Source: Trebonia sp963771985
GTDB taxonomy: Bacteria; Actinomycetota; Actinomycetes; Streptosporangiales; Streptosporangiaceae
Assembly: GCA_963771985.1 (NCBI GenBank)
Contig: CAVYVO010000036.1
Location: 387,289-451,288 of the forward strand
Reading direction: 5' to 3'
DNA: 64,000 nucleotides
The notes under the pieces are model-generated. The model was not told the origin of the DNA. It searched no databases and saw nothing but the letters and a program-made list of their open reading frames with translations. The translations under genes and the position numbers were made by a program. Positions 27,386 through 37,760 of this stretch are shown one piece after another; position 1 is the first letter of the stretch; each line of letters opens with the position of its first letter.

Positions 27386-29983
27386 TTATGGCGCGGGGGT
27401 GAGGTGGGCGGCCAGGAGGCATACGTCGTCGGCGCGGTGGCCGGTGCCGAGGAGGGATGTCTCCACGGTGGCGCACATGTGCTCGGCCGACGACGGCACT
27501 GACTGCCCGAGTGTCTCGGTGAGCAGGCTGAGGCCCTCGGTGATGTCCCGATGCCTGTCTTCGATAAGCCCGTCGGTGTAGCACAGCAGCCCGTCGCCCG
27601 GGGTGAGCAGCCGGGAGCCGGTGGTGAATGTGGTGCTGTCGCAGGCTCCGAGCATGGTCCCGGTCGTGTCGTCAAGCAGGACTGCCCGCCCGCCGGCGGT
27701 GCTGAGGATGGGCGGCGGGTGCCCGGCGTTGGCGTAGGTGAGGCCGCCGGTGCCCAGGTCGAAGACGGCGTACACGACGCTGGCGAGGGTCTCGGGCAGC
27801 AGCCTGGCCACCGCGATATTGGTCCGCCGCAGCACGCGGCCCGGGTGCGGGTCGTCGGTCGCGTACGCGCGCAGCATGCTTCGCACCTGTCCCATGAGGG
27901 ACGCCGAGCCGATGCTGTGGCCCGCCACATCGCCGGTCACCAGCGCGATCCGGCCGCCCGAGACGGGGAACGCGTCGTACCAGTCGCCGCCGATGTCGGC
28001 GCCCTGGGTGGCGGGCAGGTAGCGCACCGCCAGGTCCAGTCCCGGGATCCGGGGCAAGGCGTCAGGCAGGATCGAGCGCTGCAGCGTCTCGGCGATGGTG
28101 TGCTCGCGGGCGGAGGTGTCGGCGTTGGCCAGTCCGACGGCGAGACGGCGGGCGATTTCCTCCACCACTTCGGTGTCCGCGCCGGCGAAACGCGGGCGGC
28201 CGCGGCCGCGGCCCAGCACCAGGACGCCGAGCGTCCGCTGGCCGTCCAGCAACGGTGTCGCCAGCGCGCTGTGCGGGTGCACGCTGCCCACGATCTCGGC
28301 CATCTTCGCGTCGGCGGTCGCCCACGTGGGCAGTTCGCTGACGACGTCGCGGACGAGCTGGGTGGTGCCGGTGGCGTAGGCCCGCTGAGACATCAGCGGG
28401 CCGGCGGGGGGAACCGGAAGCTCCCGCAAGGCCGCCAGCTTCCTGGCCTGGACGGGGTTGGCGTGGGAGAGTGCGCTGGCGCACAGGTTCCCGTCGGCCG
28501 TGGGCAAGAACACGACACAGTAGTCGGCCAGGCTGGGCACCACCAGCTTGGTCACCTGATCGAGCAGTTCATCCCGGTCATGGGCGGCGGCGACCAGCGA
28601 CCCGGCCCGCATCAAGAGCGCGAGGCTTTCTCCGGAGCTGCGGGCCTCATCGCGGGCGGTGCGCTCGCGGGCCAGCAGCTCCGCGCGTTCCCGCTCGGCG
28701 CGCTGGCGCGCGGTCAGGTCCACGACAAAGGTCACCCAGCGCAGCGGGTCCCGGTCGATGACCGCCGCGCCGACCAGCACCGGTACCCGGTGCCCGTCCC
28801 GGTGCACGTACTCCTTGTCGTAGGGCTGGAAGGCGCCGGTGCGGCGCAGCTGCTCCAGCGCGCGGCGGTCGTGAGCGGCCCACTCCGGCGCGGTGATCGA
28901 CTGGTAGGAGATCCGCCCGGCCGCCAGGTCGTCGCGGCTGTAGCCGATTAGGTCCAGGAACGCGTCATTGGCCTCATAGGCACCATCTTGTTCGGTGGAG
29001 GCCACCACGCCGAGCACGTTCGCCTCGTGGAGCCGGCCCAGCAGGCTAGTGCTCTGCCGCAGCGCCGTCTCCAGCTGCCGCTGCTGCGTCACGTCGGTGA
29101 ACATGACGTAGGCGCGCTGCGGCAGGCCCTGCTCGTCGCGCGCGTCGGGGACCGCGGTGGCCAGCAGCCAGCGAAGCTCACCCGCCTGGCCGTTCGGCAC
29201 GCCCATCAGCACATCGCAGACCGTCTGGCCGGTGCTCAGGGCCCTGCGGACCGGGAGCTCGTCGGCCTGGAACGGAGTTCCGTCCGCGTGCACCGACCGC
29301 CGGACTGTCGCCAGGGGCCAGCTGGTCATCTCGGATTCCGCCAGGCCGAGGAGCTGCCTCGCCGCCGGGTTAGCGCCGAGAACCGACCCGTCGGCGGCGT
29401 AGTGGACGACACCCGGCGGCATGGTCTCGAACAGGGTCCGGTACCGCTCCTCCGCCGCCGTCAGCTGGCCGGTCACCTCCGCCAGCCCCCGCCGGTCCCG
29501 GACATGGGCGGTGACGTCGGCGGCGTACAGCAAGATCCCCGCGACACCGCCGCCGGGCGCGCGGACCGGCTGATAGACGTAATCGACGAACCGCTGTCCG
29601 GCGCGCCCCTGGCGGTGAATGAGGACCCCCGCCTTGCTGCCGCTGACCGGCTCCCCGGTCCGCATGATCTGAGCGAGTACCTCCACCTCACCCTGCTCGA
29701 TCAGTTCGGGCATCGCCTCGCCGACCGGGCTGCCGAGCAGCTCCCTGCCGCCCGCCAGCTGGACGCAGGCGTCGTTGGCGAACTCGATGATCAGGTCAGG
29801 ACCAGACAGGTAGGCCACCGCGGCGGGCAGGCTCGCGAGTAGCTCCCGCACGGCGGCGAGTCCGTAGGACGGCACGTCCTGACGCGGAACCGAAACTATG
29901 ATCTCCGCACCCCCCCGAGCGCTCTTCACCCCGCTGCGGCAGAGTACCACACATGTGCTGACAACAGGTGGCAAATCACCCAT
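27386..29983 (-). CDS. PAS-GAF-SpoIIE serine phosphatase (PP2C-like)
   Basis: 865 residues from ATG 29983; a GTG about 18 codons inside is an alternative start. Three PAS-like sensory domains are visible (about 45-150, 175-300, 310-430). The first starts LLASLPAAVAYLSGPDLIIEFAND, the third has GYSRDDLAAGRISYQSITAPEW. A GAF domain (about 450-610) follows, with a helical linker, then SpoIIE/PP2C (about 640-860) with ADIGGDWYDAFP, VTGDVAGHSIGSA and GHPPP; the aspartates bind Mn or Mg. Proteins like this dephosphorylate anti-anti-sigma factors in response to a small-molecule or redox signal. No sigma-factor module is next to it, so its partner is encoded elsewhere. No membrane segment, so cytoplasmic. 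Confidence 0.92.
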   Translation of the reverse strand: MGDLPPVVSTCVVLCRSGVKSARGGAEIIVSVPRQDVPSYGLAAVRELLASLPAAVAYLSGPDLIIEFANDACVQLAGGRELLGSPVGEAMPELIEQGEVEVLAQIMRTGEPVSGSKAGVLIHRQGRAGQRFVDYVYQPVRAPGGGVAGILLYAADVTAHVRDRRGLAEVTGQLTAAEERYRTLFETMPPGVVHYAADGSVLGANPAARQLLGLAESEMTSWPLATVRRSVHADGTPFQADELPVRRALSTGQTVCDVLMGVPNGQAGELRWLLATAVPDARDEQGLPQRAYVMFTDVTQQRQLETALRQSTSLLGRLHEANVLGVVASTEQDGAYEANDAFLDLIGYSRDDLAAGRISYQSITAPEWAAHDRRALEQLRRTGAFQPYDKEYVHRDGHRVPVLVGAAVIDRDPLRWVTFVVDLTARQRAERERAELLARERTARDEARSSGESLALLMRAGSLVAAAHDRDELLDQVTKLVVPSLADYCVVFLPTADGNLCASALSHANPVQARKLAALRELPVPPAGPLMSQRAYATGTTQLVRDVVSELPTWATADAKMAEIVGSVHPHSALATPLLDGQRTLGVLVLGRGRGRPRFAGADTEVVEEIARRLAVGLANADTSAREHTIAETLQRSILPDALPRIPGLDLAVRYLPATQGADIGGDWYDAFPVSGGRIALVTGDVAGHSIGSASLMGQVRSMLRAYATDDPHPGRVLRRTNIAVARLLPETLASVVYAVFDLGTGGLTYANAGHPPPILSTAGGRAVLLDDTTGTMLGACDSTTFTTGSRLLTPGDGLLCYTDGLIEDRHRDITEGLSLLTETLGQSVPSSAEHMCATVETSLLGTGHRADDVCLLAAHLTPAP

Positions 29984-30007
29984 GTGACCAGCGCTGTCGG
30001 CTAGCGA

Positions 30008-30064
30008 GACGCCACCTTCCGTTCGGGATAATTCAATTCTTTCACCGAACGTATGGTGGCGCCT
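30008..30064. repeat. Interspersed hairpin repeat, family 3, copy I
   Basis: The most complete copy: GCCACCTTCCGTTCGG at 30011-30026, an AT-rich loop, and CCGAACGTATGGTGGCGCC at 30045-30063. It contains the lacI-type gene's stop codon (30042-30044) and encodes that protein's last eight residues (RQAPPYVR). It also separates that gene from the SpoIIE gene start. Confidence 0.85.
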
Positions 30065-31091
30065 GCCTCGGGACAGCAGTGCTGGCTCTGATGATGAGCT
30101 CGGTCGGGACGATGGTCGTGTCGTTCTCGGTGCCCGGGTCGCGGACCTTGCGCAGCAGCTGCTGGATGCTCAGGCGGCCGACGGCCGCGAAGTCCTGGCG
30201 GATCGTGGTGAGCGGCGGCCAGAACGAGCGGGCCACGTCCATATCGTCGAAGCCGACGACGCTGACGTCGCCGGGAATGTCCCGGCCGAGCTCGTGCAGC
30301 GCCTGCATGGCGCCGAGGCCCATCTGGTCGTTGGCCGCGAAGATCGCGGTGACGTCTGGCCGCTGTCCCAGGGTCCGGCCGTGCCGGTACCCGGACTCGC
30401 ACGTCCAGTCGCCGCGGAGCACCGGCGGCGGGGTGATGCCGGCCTCCTCGAGCGTGCGCCGCCAGGACTGGGCGCGGTGGGCGGCGGAGAAGGACGTCTC
30501 GGGGCCGGCGATGTGCCAGACCTGGCGGTGGCCGAGGGACAGCAGATGCTCGGTGGCCTGGCGGGCGCCGAGCGCCTGGTCGGTGTCGACCACGGTGTAC
30601 CCGGGACCGGCGCCTGAGTCGATGACGACGACGGGGACGCCTGGCGGCAGGGCGAATTCGGCCTGGTCGAGCAGGCGGGCCTCGCGGATGATCACGGCCC
30701 CGTCGACGGCCTGCGCGGACAGCCGCTGGTAGGCGCCGGACACGCCCCGCAGGGTGGGGTCGGCGATCGGCATGAGCATGACCGAGTACTCGGCCCGCGC
30801 CGCCTCGGTCGCGATCGCGTCGAGGGTGCGCATGTTGCCGAGGGTCTGCAGCGTGGTCATGATGACGCCGATGGTGTGGAAGCGGCCGGACTTGAGGGCG
30901 CGGGCGGCGCCGTTCGGGCGGTAGCCGAGAGTTTGCATGGCCTTGACGACGCGCGCGCGGGTCCGCTCGTCGACGTTCGACTGGCCGTTCGACACCCGGG
31001 AGACGGTCTGCGACGAGACGCCGGCGAGGCGGGCGACGTCAGCCATCGACGGGCGGGGCGCGCGCCCGCGGCTGCCCGTGGTCCTGGTCAT
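30042..31091 (-). CDS. LacI family transcriptional regulator of the galactoside locus
   Basis: 349 residues from ATG 31091. The N-terminal helix-turn-helix is PSMADVARLAGVSSQTVSRVSNG with hinge helix YRPNGAARALKSGR, followed by a periplasmic-binding-like ligand domain ending VSVVGFDDMDVARSFWPPLTTIRQD. It is divergent from the galactoside ABC/beta-galactosidase operon. Two ATGTT(T/C)GCGTAAACAT palindromes overlap the likely promoter of that operon, so it most likely represses it and releases with a galactoside or galactose (inference). The C-terminal residues come from a family 3 repeat. Confidence 0.93.
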   Translation of the reverse strand: MTRTTGSRGRAPRPSMADVARLAGVSSQTVSRVSNGQSNVDERTRARVVKAMQTLGYRPNGAARALKSGRFHTIGVIMTTLQTLGNMRTLDAIATEAARAEYSVMLMPIADPTLRGVSGAYQRLSAQAVDGAVIIREARLLDQAEFALPPGVPVVVIDSGAGPGYTVVDTDQALGARQATEHLLSLGHRQVWHIAGPETSFSAAHRAQSWRRTLEEAGITPPPVLRGDWTCESGYRHGRTLGQRPDVTAIFAANDQMGLGAMQALHELGRDIPGDVSVVGFDDMDVARSFWPPLTTIRQDFAAVGRLSIQQLLRKVRDPGTENDTTIVPTELIIRASTAVPRQAPPYVR

Positions 31092-31191
31092 GCTTCCTCG
31101 CGTATCGGCGGGCCGTCGTTGGCCATGCCTTGATGATTGCCGGGTGATCGCTACGAATTTGATGCTTGCGCGACCATGTTAGGCGCGCGTA

Positions 31192-31224
31192 ATGTTCGCG
31201 TAAACATCATGTTTGCGTAAACAT
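31192..31224 (+). promoter_or_regulatory. Tandem LacI-type operators
   Basis: ATGTTCGCGTAAACAT (31192-31207) and the perfect 6+4+6 palindrome ATGTTTGCGTAAACAT (31209-31224) lie directly before the first permease gene, 17 bp apart centre to centre. The central CG/GC step and half-site length fit LacI-family operators. Confidence 0.82.
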
Positions 31225-31232
31225 CCTAGCGG

Positions 31233-32151
31233 ATGGGGTCTCTGATGGCAGCTGCGGTCTTTTTCCGGGCGGTCGCGCGCCGCCCGCGCCGCCAGCGGTG
31301 GGCGGGCTGGGGATTCGTCGGGCCCTTCCTGGCCGTTTTCGCGTTCGCGCTGATCGCGCCCGTCGGCTACGCGATCTACCTGAGCCTGTTCCGCCAGCAG
31401 CTCATCGGCGGCAACGCGTTCGTCGGGTTCGCCAACTACCACCTGGCGCTGACCGACCCCAGGTTCTGGCAATCGCTGCGCCGCGTCCTGCTCTTCCTGG
31501 CCGTGCAGGTGCCGGTCATGCTTGTGCTGGCGCTGCTCGCGGCGCTGGCGCTGGACAGCGCGCGGCTGCGGTGGGCCGCGGTGTACCGGCTGTCGATCTT
31601 TCTCCCCTACGCGGTGCCGGCGGTCGTGGCGTCGCTGATGTGGGGCTTCATGTACGGCTCGCAGTTCGGGCTCATCGCGCGGCTGCGTTCGCTGCTCGGT
31701 TTGTGGGTGCCCGACCCCTTGTCGGGCAGCTGGGTGCTCGCCGCGATCGGCAACATCGTGACCTGGGAGTTCGTCGGCTACAACATGCTGATCTTCTACT
31801 CGGCGCTGCGGGCGGTGCCGGGCGAGCTGTACGAGGCCGCGTTCGATCGACGGCGCGACCGGGCTGGGGATCGTGCGGTGGATCAAGCTGCCCGCGCTGC
31901 GGCCCGCGCTCGTGGTCGCGGCGGTCTTCTCGGTCATCGGGAGCCTGCAGCTGTTCAACGAGCCCAGCATCTTGCAGCAGCTCGCGCCGGACGTGATCGG
32001 GACCAACTTCACGCCGAACCTGTACGCCTACAACCTGTCGTTCGCGGGCCAGGAGTACAACTACTCGGCGGCCATCGCGATCGTGATGGGCGTTATCACC
32101 ATGGTCATCGCCGCTGCCGTTCAGTACTACGGGCGCAGGAGGGCGGCGTGA
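31233..32151 (+). pseudogene. Sugar ABC transporter permease 1 (CUT1, MalF-like), +1 frameshift
   Basis: Start ATG 31233 or 31245 (the latter follows GGATGGGG). Residues 1-200 are a normal CUT1 permease: GWGFVGPFLAVFAFALIAPVGYAIYLSLF and further TM spans. In the EAA loop the frame breaks after GELYEAA: the sequence reads GCG TTC GAT CGA where GCG TCG ATC GAC is expected for EAASIDGA. One extra base lies at about 31842-31843. Reading resumes in the next frame (GLGIVRWIKLPALRPALVVAAVFSVIGSLQLFNEPSI) to the stop at 32149-32151. Either a real mutation that would stop uptake through this transporter, or a sequencing/assembly error; everything else about the gene is intact. Confidence 0.85.
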
Positions 32152-33155
32152 CCGCGAGCCGGGTGACCGTGGCCGCGGGTGATTCAGCGTCCGAGGCGGC
32201 GTCTGGGGCGGCGTCTGGGGCGGCGTCTGGGGCGGCGTCTGGGGCGGGGCGGCCCGGGGGCTCCGGGCGGCGGCCGGCGCGGCTGGCGCGGCTGGCACCG
32301 CGGAAACGCGCGCGGGAGCGGTACTCGTTCCTGCTCAACGCCCTCATGACGATCATGCTCTGCTACGCGCTGCTGCCGCTGCTGTGGCTGGTGGTCAACT
32401 CGGCCAAGACGCAGCGGGCGCTGTTCACCACCTTCGGCCTGTGGTTTGGCGGTCAGTTCGCCCTCTGGGCCAACATCCACCAGGTCCTGACATACGACAA
32501 CGCTATCTTCGTGCGCTGGCTGGAGAATACGATCCTGTACGTCGTGGCCGGAGCCGGCGGCGCCACGTTCCTGGCCACGTTCGCGGGCTACGGGATGGCC
32601 AAGTACGACTTCCCCGGCAAGCGAGCGGTGTTCGCCGTCGTGCTCGGCGCCGTGGCCGTTCCGGGAACCGCCCTGGCGGTACCGACCTTCCTGCTGTTCT
32701 CCCAGCTGCACCTGACCAACACGCCGTGGTCGGTCATCCTGCCGTCCCTGGTCAGCCCGCTCGGCCTCTACCTGATCTGGGTCTACGCGGCCGAGGCCGT
32801 GCCGACGGAACTGCTCGAGGCGGCCAGGATCGACGGCGCCGGCGAGTTCCGCACGTTCTTCGTGATCTCCTGGCGGCTGCTTACGCCAGGGGTGGTCACG
32901 GTGCTGCTGTTCACAGTGGTCGCGACCTGGAACAACTACTTCCTGCCGCTGATCATGCTGAGCGACCCGCGCTGGTACCCGCTGACGGTCGGCCTCAACG
33001 ACTGGAACTCCCAGTCGAGCACCGCGGGCGGGCAGGCGATCTACAACCTCGTCATCACCGGCTCGCTGCTCACCGTCATCCCGATCATGATCGCGTTCCT
33101 GGTCATGCAGCGCTACTGGCGGTCCGGCCTGGCCGCGGGAAGCGTCAAGCAGTGA
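32148..33155 (+). CDS. Sugar ABC transporter permease 2 (CUT1, MalG-like)
   Basis: 335 residues from GTG 32148, overlapping the permease 1 stop as GTGA. A cytoplasmic leader contains four AASG repeats, encoded by exact 12-bp DNA repeats (GGCGGCGTCTGG, 32195-32242). Then come about six TM spans and the coupling-helix motif EAARIDGAGEFRTFFVISWRLLTPG (EAA...G). It pairs with permease 1 to form the channel. No ATPase is encoded in the operon, as is common for actinobacterial CUT1 systems that share MsiK. Confidence 0.92.
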   Translation: MTASRVTVAAGDSASEAASGAASGAASGAASGAGRPGGSGRRPARLARLAPRKRARERYSFLLNALMTIMLCYALLPLLWLVVNSAKTQRALFTTFGLWFGGQFALWANIHQVLTYDNAIFVRWLENTILYVVAGAGGATFLATFAGYGMAKYDFPGKRAVFAVVLGAVAVPGTALAVPTFLLFSQLHLTNTPWSVILPSLVSPLGLYLIWVYAAEAVPTELLEAARIDGAGEFRTFFVISWRLLTPGVVTVLLFTVVATWNNYFLPLIMLSDPRWYPLTVGLNDWNSQSSTAGGQAIYNLVITGSLLTVIPIMIAFLVMQRYWRSGLAAGSVKQ

Positions 33156-33216
33156 GCGGCCGCCAACCCCCGAGCGACCGCCAAACCCCCGCAAGAACAC
33201 AGAAAGAGGCGCGTAT

Positions 33217-34677
33217 ATGAAGACAGCTCTTGGCCGTAGAACCCGGACCGGGCGAGCGGCCGCGGGTGCGGCCGCGGGCCTGGCCCTGGCGACCGCGCTG
33301 GCCGCGTGCGGCTCTGCCGCCAGCTCGAGCTCGGGCTCGACCTCGGGGTCGGGCTCGGGCTCGACCTCGGGGTCGGGCTCGGGCTCGACCTCGGGGTCGG
33401 GCTCGGGCTCGGGCAGCCAGGCGGCCGCCGGATCGGGAAGTGGCAGCGCATCCGCCATCGCCGCCGCGCTGCAGAAGCCCACCACGCTGACGCTGTGGGC
33501 GTGGGCGCCCCAGTCCCCGGCGATCGTGACGGCGTTCGAGAAGAAGTACCCGAAGGTCAAGGTGAACCTCGTCAACGCGGGCACGGCCACGACCGAGTAC
33601 ACCAAGCTGCAGAACGCGATCAAGGCTGGCTCGGGCGCCCCGGACATCGCGCAGATCGAGTACTACGCCCTGCCCCAGTTCGCCCTGGAGGGGGCGCTGG
33701 CCAACCTGGGCCCCCTCGGGCTGGGTTCCCTGAAGAGCCAGTACAGCGCCGCGGTCTGGGACTCCGTCAACATCAACGGGGACCTCGTCGGGCTGCCGCA
33801 GGACACGGGGCCGATGGCGCTGTTCTACAACAAGACCGTCTTCGGCAAGTACCACCTGTCCGTGCCCACGACCTGGGCGGAGTACGTCGCGGACGCGAAG
33901 AAGCTGCACGCCGCCGACCCGAAGGAGTACATCACCAACGACGTCGGCGATCCGGGCTTCGTCACCAGCATGATCTGGGCGGCCGGGGGCCACCCGTACG
34001 TCACGAGCGGGACCAAGGACGTCACCATCAACCTGCAGGACCCGGGCTCCAAGAAGTTCGCCAGCCTGTGGAGCCCGCTGATCTCCGGCGGGCTGCTCGC
34101 CCCGATCTCGTCGTGGACGAGCCAGTGGTATCAGGGCCTGGCCAGCGGCAGCATCGCGAGCCTGGTGACCGGCGGCTGGATGGGGGTCGACCTGGAGAGC
34201 GGCGTGCCCGCCGGCAAGGGCGACTGGCGGGTGGCGCCGATGCCGGAGTGGACCGCCGGGCAGGCCGCCACCGCCGAGAACGGCGGCAGCTCCGACGCGG
34301 TCCTCAGCTCGAGCAAGAACCAGCTCGCCGCGGCCGGGTTCCTCCAGTTCATGAACGCGGGAGCCGGAGCGCAGATCTCCGCCGCGGACGGCGACTTCCC
34401 CGCGTCCACCGCGATCCTGTCCTCCTCCTCGTTCCTCGACGTCACGCCCGCGTACTTCGGCGGGCAGGCCATCAACAAGGTGCTCGCCGCGGCCGCCGGC
34501 AGCGTGCTGCCCGGCTGGAACTACCTGCCCTTCCAGGTCTACGCCAACAGCATCTTCCCCGACACGGTGGGACAGGCCTACACCGGGAAGACGAGCCTCG
34601 ACGCGGGGCTGCAGGCGTGGCAGCAGCAGTCGGCGTCCTACGGCTCGCAGCAGGGATTCAGCGTGGTGAGCAAGTAG
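33217..34677 (+). CDS. Extracellular sugar-binding lipoprotein (CUT1)
   Basis: 486 residues from ATG 33217 with AGAGG upstream. Signal and lipobox GLALATALAAC, with Cys as the lipid anchor. A Ser/Gly linker of about 45 residues follows, encoded by three near-exact 24-bp DNA repeats (about 33331-33412). The rest is a family 1 solute-binding protein: LTLWAWAPQSPAIVTAFEKKYPKVKVNLVNAG, APDIAQIEYYALPQF, GLPQDTGPMALFYNKTVF, and SGSIASLVTGGWMGVDLESG. It would present a galactoside to the two permeases. The stretched linker probably varies among strains through repeat slippage. Confidence 0.94.
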   Translation: MKTALGRRTRTGRAAAGAAAGLALATALAACGSAASSSSGSTSGSGSGSTSGSGSGSTSGSGSGSGSQAAAGSGSGSASAIAAALQKPTTLTLWAWAPQSPAIVTAFEKKYPKVKVNLVNAGTATTEYTKLQNAIKAGSGAPDIAQIEYYALPQFALEGALANLGPLGLGSLKSQYSAAVWDSVNINGDLVGLPQDTGPMALFYNKTVFGKYHLSVPTTWAEYVADAKKLHAADPKEYITNDVGDPGFVTSMIWAAGGHPYVTSGTKDVTINLQDPGSKKFASLWSPLISGGLLAPISSWTSQWYQGLASGSIASLVTGGWMGVDLESGVPAGKGDWRVAPMPEWTAGQAATAENGGSSDAVLSSSKNQLAAAGFLQFMNAGAGAQISAADGDFPASTAILSSSSFLDVTPAYFGGQAINKVLAAAAGSVLPGWNYLPFQVYANSIFPDTVGQAYTGKTSLDAGLQAWQQQSASYGSQQGFSVVSK

Positions 34678-34698
34678 CGGTTACCTCGCGCCCGCAGC

Positions 34699-34730
34699 GG
34701 TGGCCGGCCGGGCCTTCCCGGCCGGCCACC
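34699..34730 (+). terminator. Intercistronic terminator/processing hairpin
   Basis: A perfect 14-bp stem, GGTGGCCGGCCGGG, with CCTT loop and its exact complement at 34717-34730 followed by TTTCC. It sits between the binding-protein gene and the beta-galactosidase gene, where it could raise binding-protein expression over the downstream enzymes. Confidence 0.8.
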
Positions 34731-34771
34731 TTTCCACGTTCCACGTTCGAGGTGACGGAAGGAAGAGAAGC

Positions 34772-36619
34772 ATGACGATAGCCCGGATCCCCGCTGACCC
34801 GGCACTATCGCCGGTGGCAAGGGAATTCGCTATCGGGGACCACGACTTCCTGCTCGACGGCGAGCCGTTCCGCGTTCTTTCCGGTGCGCTGCACTACTTC
34901 CGGGTCCACCCTGGTCACTGGGCCGACCGGATCCGCAAGGCCAGGCAGATGGGGCTGAACACGATCGAGACCTACGTCGCGTGGAACGCGCACGCGCCGC
35001 GCCCGGCGGATTTCATCCTCGGCGAAGGCCTGGACCTGGGCCGGTTCCTGGACCTGATCGCCGCGGAGGGGATGTTCGCGATCGTCCGCCCAGGGCCGTA
35101 CATCTGCGCCGAATGGAGCAACGGCGGCCTGCCGGCCTGGCTGGGCCGCGCCGACGTGACCGCGGTCCGCGGCAACGACAGCGCGTTCATGGCCGCCGTG
35201 CGCCGGTACCTGGGGCAGCTCGCCCCGGTCATCGTCCCCAGGCAGGTCGACCGCGGCGGACCCGTCATCCTGGTTCAGGTCGAGAACGAGTACGGCGCCT
35301 ATGGCGCGGACAAGGGCTACCTGCGGGCCCTCGCCGCGCTGTACCGGGATCTCGGCATCACCGTCCCGCTGACGACCGTGGACCAGCCGACCGACGAGAT
35401 GCTCGGGAACGGCAGCCTGCCCGAGGTGCTCGCGACGGGATCATTCGGTGCCCACATCGCCGAGCGGCTGGCCACGCTCCGCAGGCACCAGCCCACGGGC
35501 CCGCTGATGTGCGCGGAATTCTGGGACGGCTGGTTCGACACCTGGGGCGGGCACCACCACGTCACGCCCGCGGACGAAGCGGCGCGGCAGCTGGAGGAGC
35601 TGCTCAGCCGGGGGGCGTCGGTCAACGTCTACATGTTCCACGGCGGCACGAACTTCGGCCTGACCAGCGGCGCGAACGACAAGGGCACCTACCAGCCCGT
35701 CACCACGAGCTACGACTACGACGCCCCGCTCGACGAAGCCGGGAATCCGACCGCCAAGTACTGGGCGTTCCGGGAGGTTCTCGCCCGGTACGCGCCCGCC
35801 GACGCTCTGGTCGACGCTCCGGTCGACGCTCCGGTGCAGCGCGAACGCCCCGGCGCCGCCGCGCCGTCACCCGAGTGCAGCGCGCGGTTCAGCCAGGCGG
35901 TGCCCCTGTGGGACATCCTGGACCTTATGGCGGAATGGAACAGCGGCGAAGGGCTGGTCACCGCCGACGACATCGGCCAGTACCAGGGCCTGACCCTGTA
36001 CCAGACCACCGTCGCACTCACCGGGCCGGGCGTGCTCGAGGTCGGCGAGGTCCGCGACCGGGCCCAGGTGTTCTTGAACAGGCTGGCCATCGGCGTGCTC
36101 GCCCGCGATCACCACGACCGCTCCCTGCCCCTCCCCGACGGCGCGCGCGGCCTGCTCGAGTTCCTGGTCGAGGACCAGGGACGGGTCAGCTACGGTCCGC
36201 GCATCGGCGAGCCGAAGGGCCTCATCGGCCCCGTCGCCGCGGGGGGCGAGCGGCTGCGCGGCTGGCGGGTGCTGCCGCTGGCCCTCGATGACATCACGCC
36301 CGCCGCCGAGGCGCTCCGCGCCCGTCCGGCCGGGACGGTCACGGCGCTGGCCGGCCCTGTTTTCGCCCGCGCGGTCTTCGACCTGCCGGAGGCGTCCGAC
36401 CTTTACCTCAGCACGGCGGGCCTCGGTAAGGGCATCGCCTGGGTCAACGGCTTCTGCGTCGGCCGGTACTGGTCCCGCGGCCCGCAGCGCACGCTGTACG
36501 TACCTGGCCCGGTCACCCGCCGCGCCGGAAACGAGTTGATCATACTGGAACTGCACTCGGCCGCCAGCGCCAAGGCGGTGTTCGTATCCGCCGCCGACCT
36601 GGGGCATACCGAGCATTGA
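34772..36619 (+). CDS. Beta-galactosidase, GH35
   Basis: 615 residues from ATG 34772, with GGAAGGAAGAGAAG upstream. The GH35 barrel opens with FRVLSGALHYFRVHPGHWADRIRKARQMGLNTIETYVAWN and IVRPGPYICAEWSNGGLPAWL. The acid/base Glu lies in VQVENEYGAYG (about residue 170) and the nucleophile Glu in MCAEFWDGWFD (about 247). VYMFHGGTNFG follows. The C-terminal jelly-roll ends with KGIAWVNGFCVGRYWSRGPQRTLYVPG. No signal peptide, so it cleaves imported galactosides in the cytoplasm. It precedes galT and galK, which would take on the released galactose. Confidence 0.95.
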   Translation: MTIARIPADPALSPVAREFAIGDHDFLLDGEPFRVLSGALHYFRVHPGHWADRIRKARQMGLNTIETYVAWNAHAPRPADFILGEGLDLGRFLDLIAAEGMFAIVRPGPYICAEWSNGGLPAWLGRADVTAVRGNDSAFMAAVRRYLGQLAPVIVPRQVDRGGPVILVQVENEYGAYGADKGYLRALAALYRDLGITVPLTTVDQPTDEMLGNGSLPEVLATGSFGAHIAERLATLRRHQPTGPLMCAEFWDGWFDTWGGHHHVTPADEAARQLEELLSRGASVNVYMFHGGTNFGLTSGANDKGTYQPVTTSYDYDAPLDEAGNPTAKYWAFREVLARYAPADALVDAPVDAPVQRERPGAAAPSPECSARFSQAVPLWDILDLMAEWNSGEGLVTADDIGQYQGLTLYQTTVALTGPGVLEVGEVRDRAQVFLNRLAIGVLARDHHDRSLPLPDGARGLLEFLVEDQGRVSYGPRIGEPKGLIGPVAAGGERLRGWRVLPLALDDITPAAEALRARPAGTVTALAGPVFARAVFDLPEASDLYLSTAGLGKGIAWVNGFCVGRYWSRGPQRTLYVPGPVTRRAGNELIILELHSAASAKAVFVSAADLGHTEH

Positions 36620-36640
36620 ACCGAGCGTGGAGGAGTTCGC

Positions 36641-37759
<1,119 letters not shown>

Positions 37760-37760
<1 letters not shown>

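Noticed and set aside
31233..33155. A single 640-residue fused double permease
   Set aside because: The middle third is out-of-frame translation after the base at about 31842; the true permease 1 ending is in the next frame and stops at 32151.
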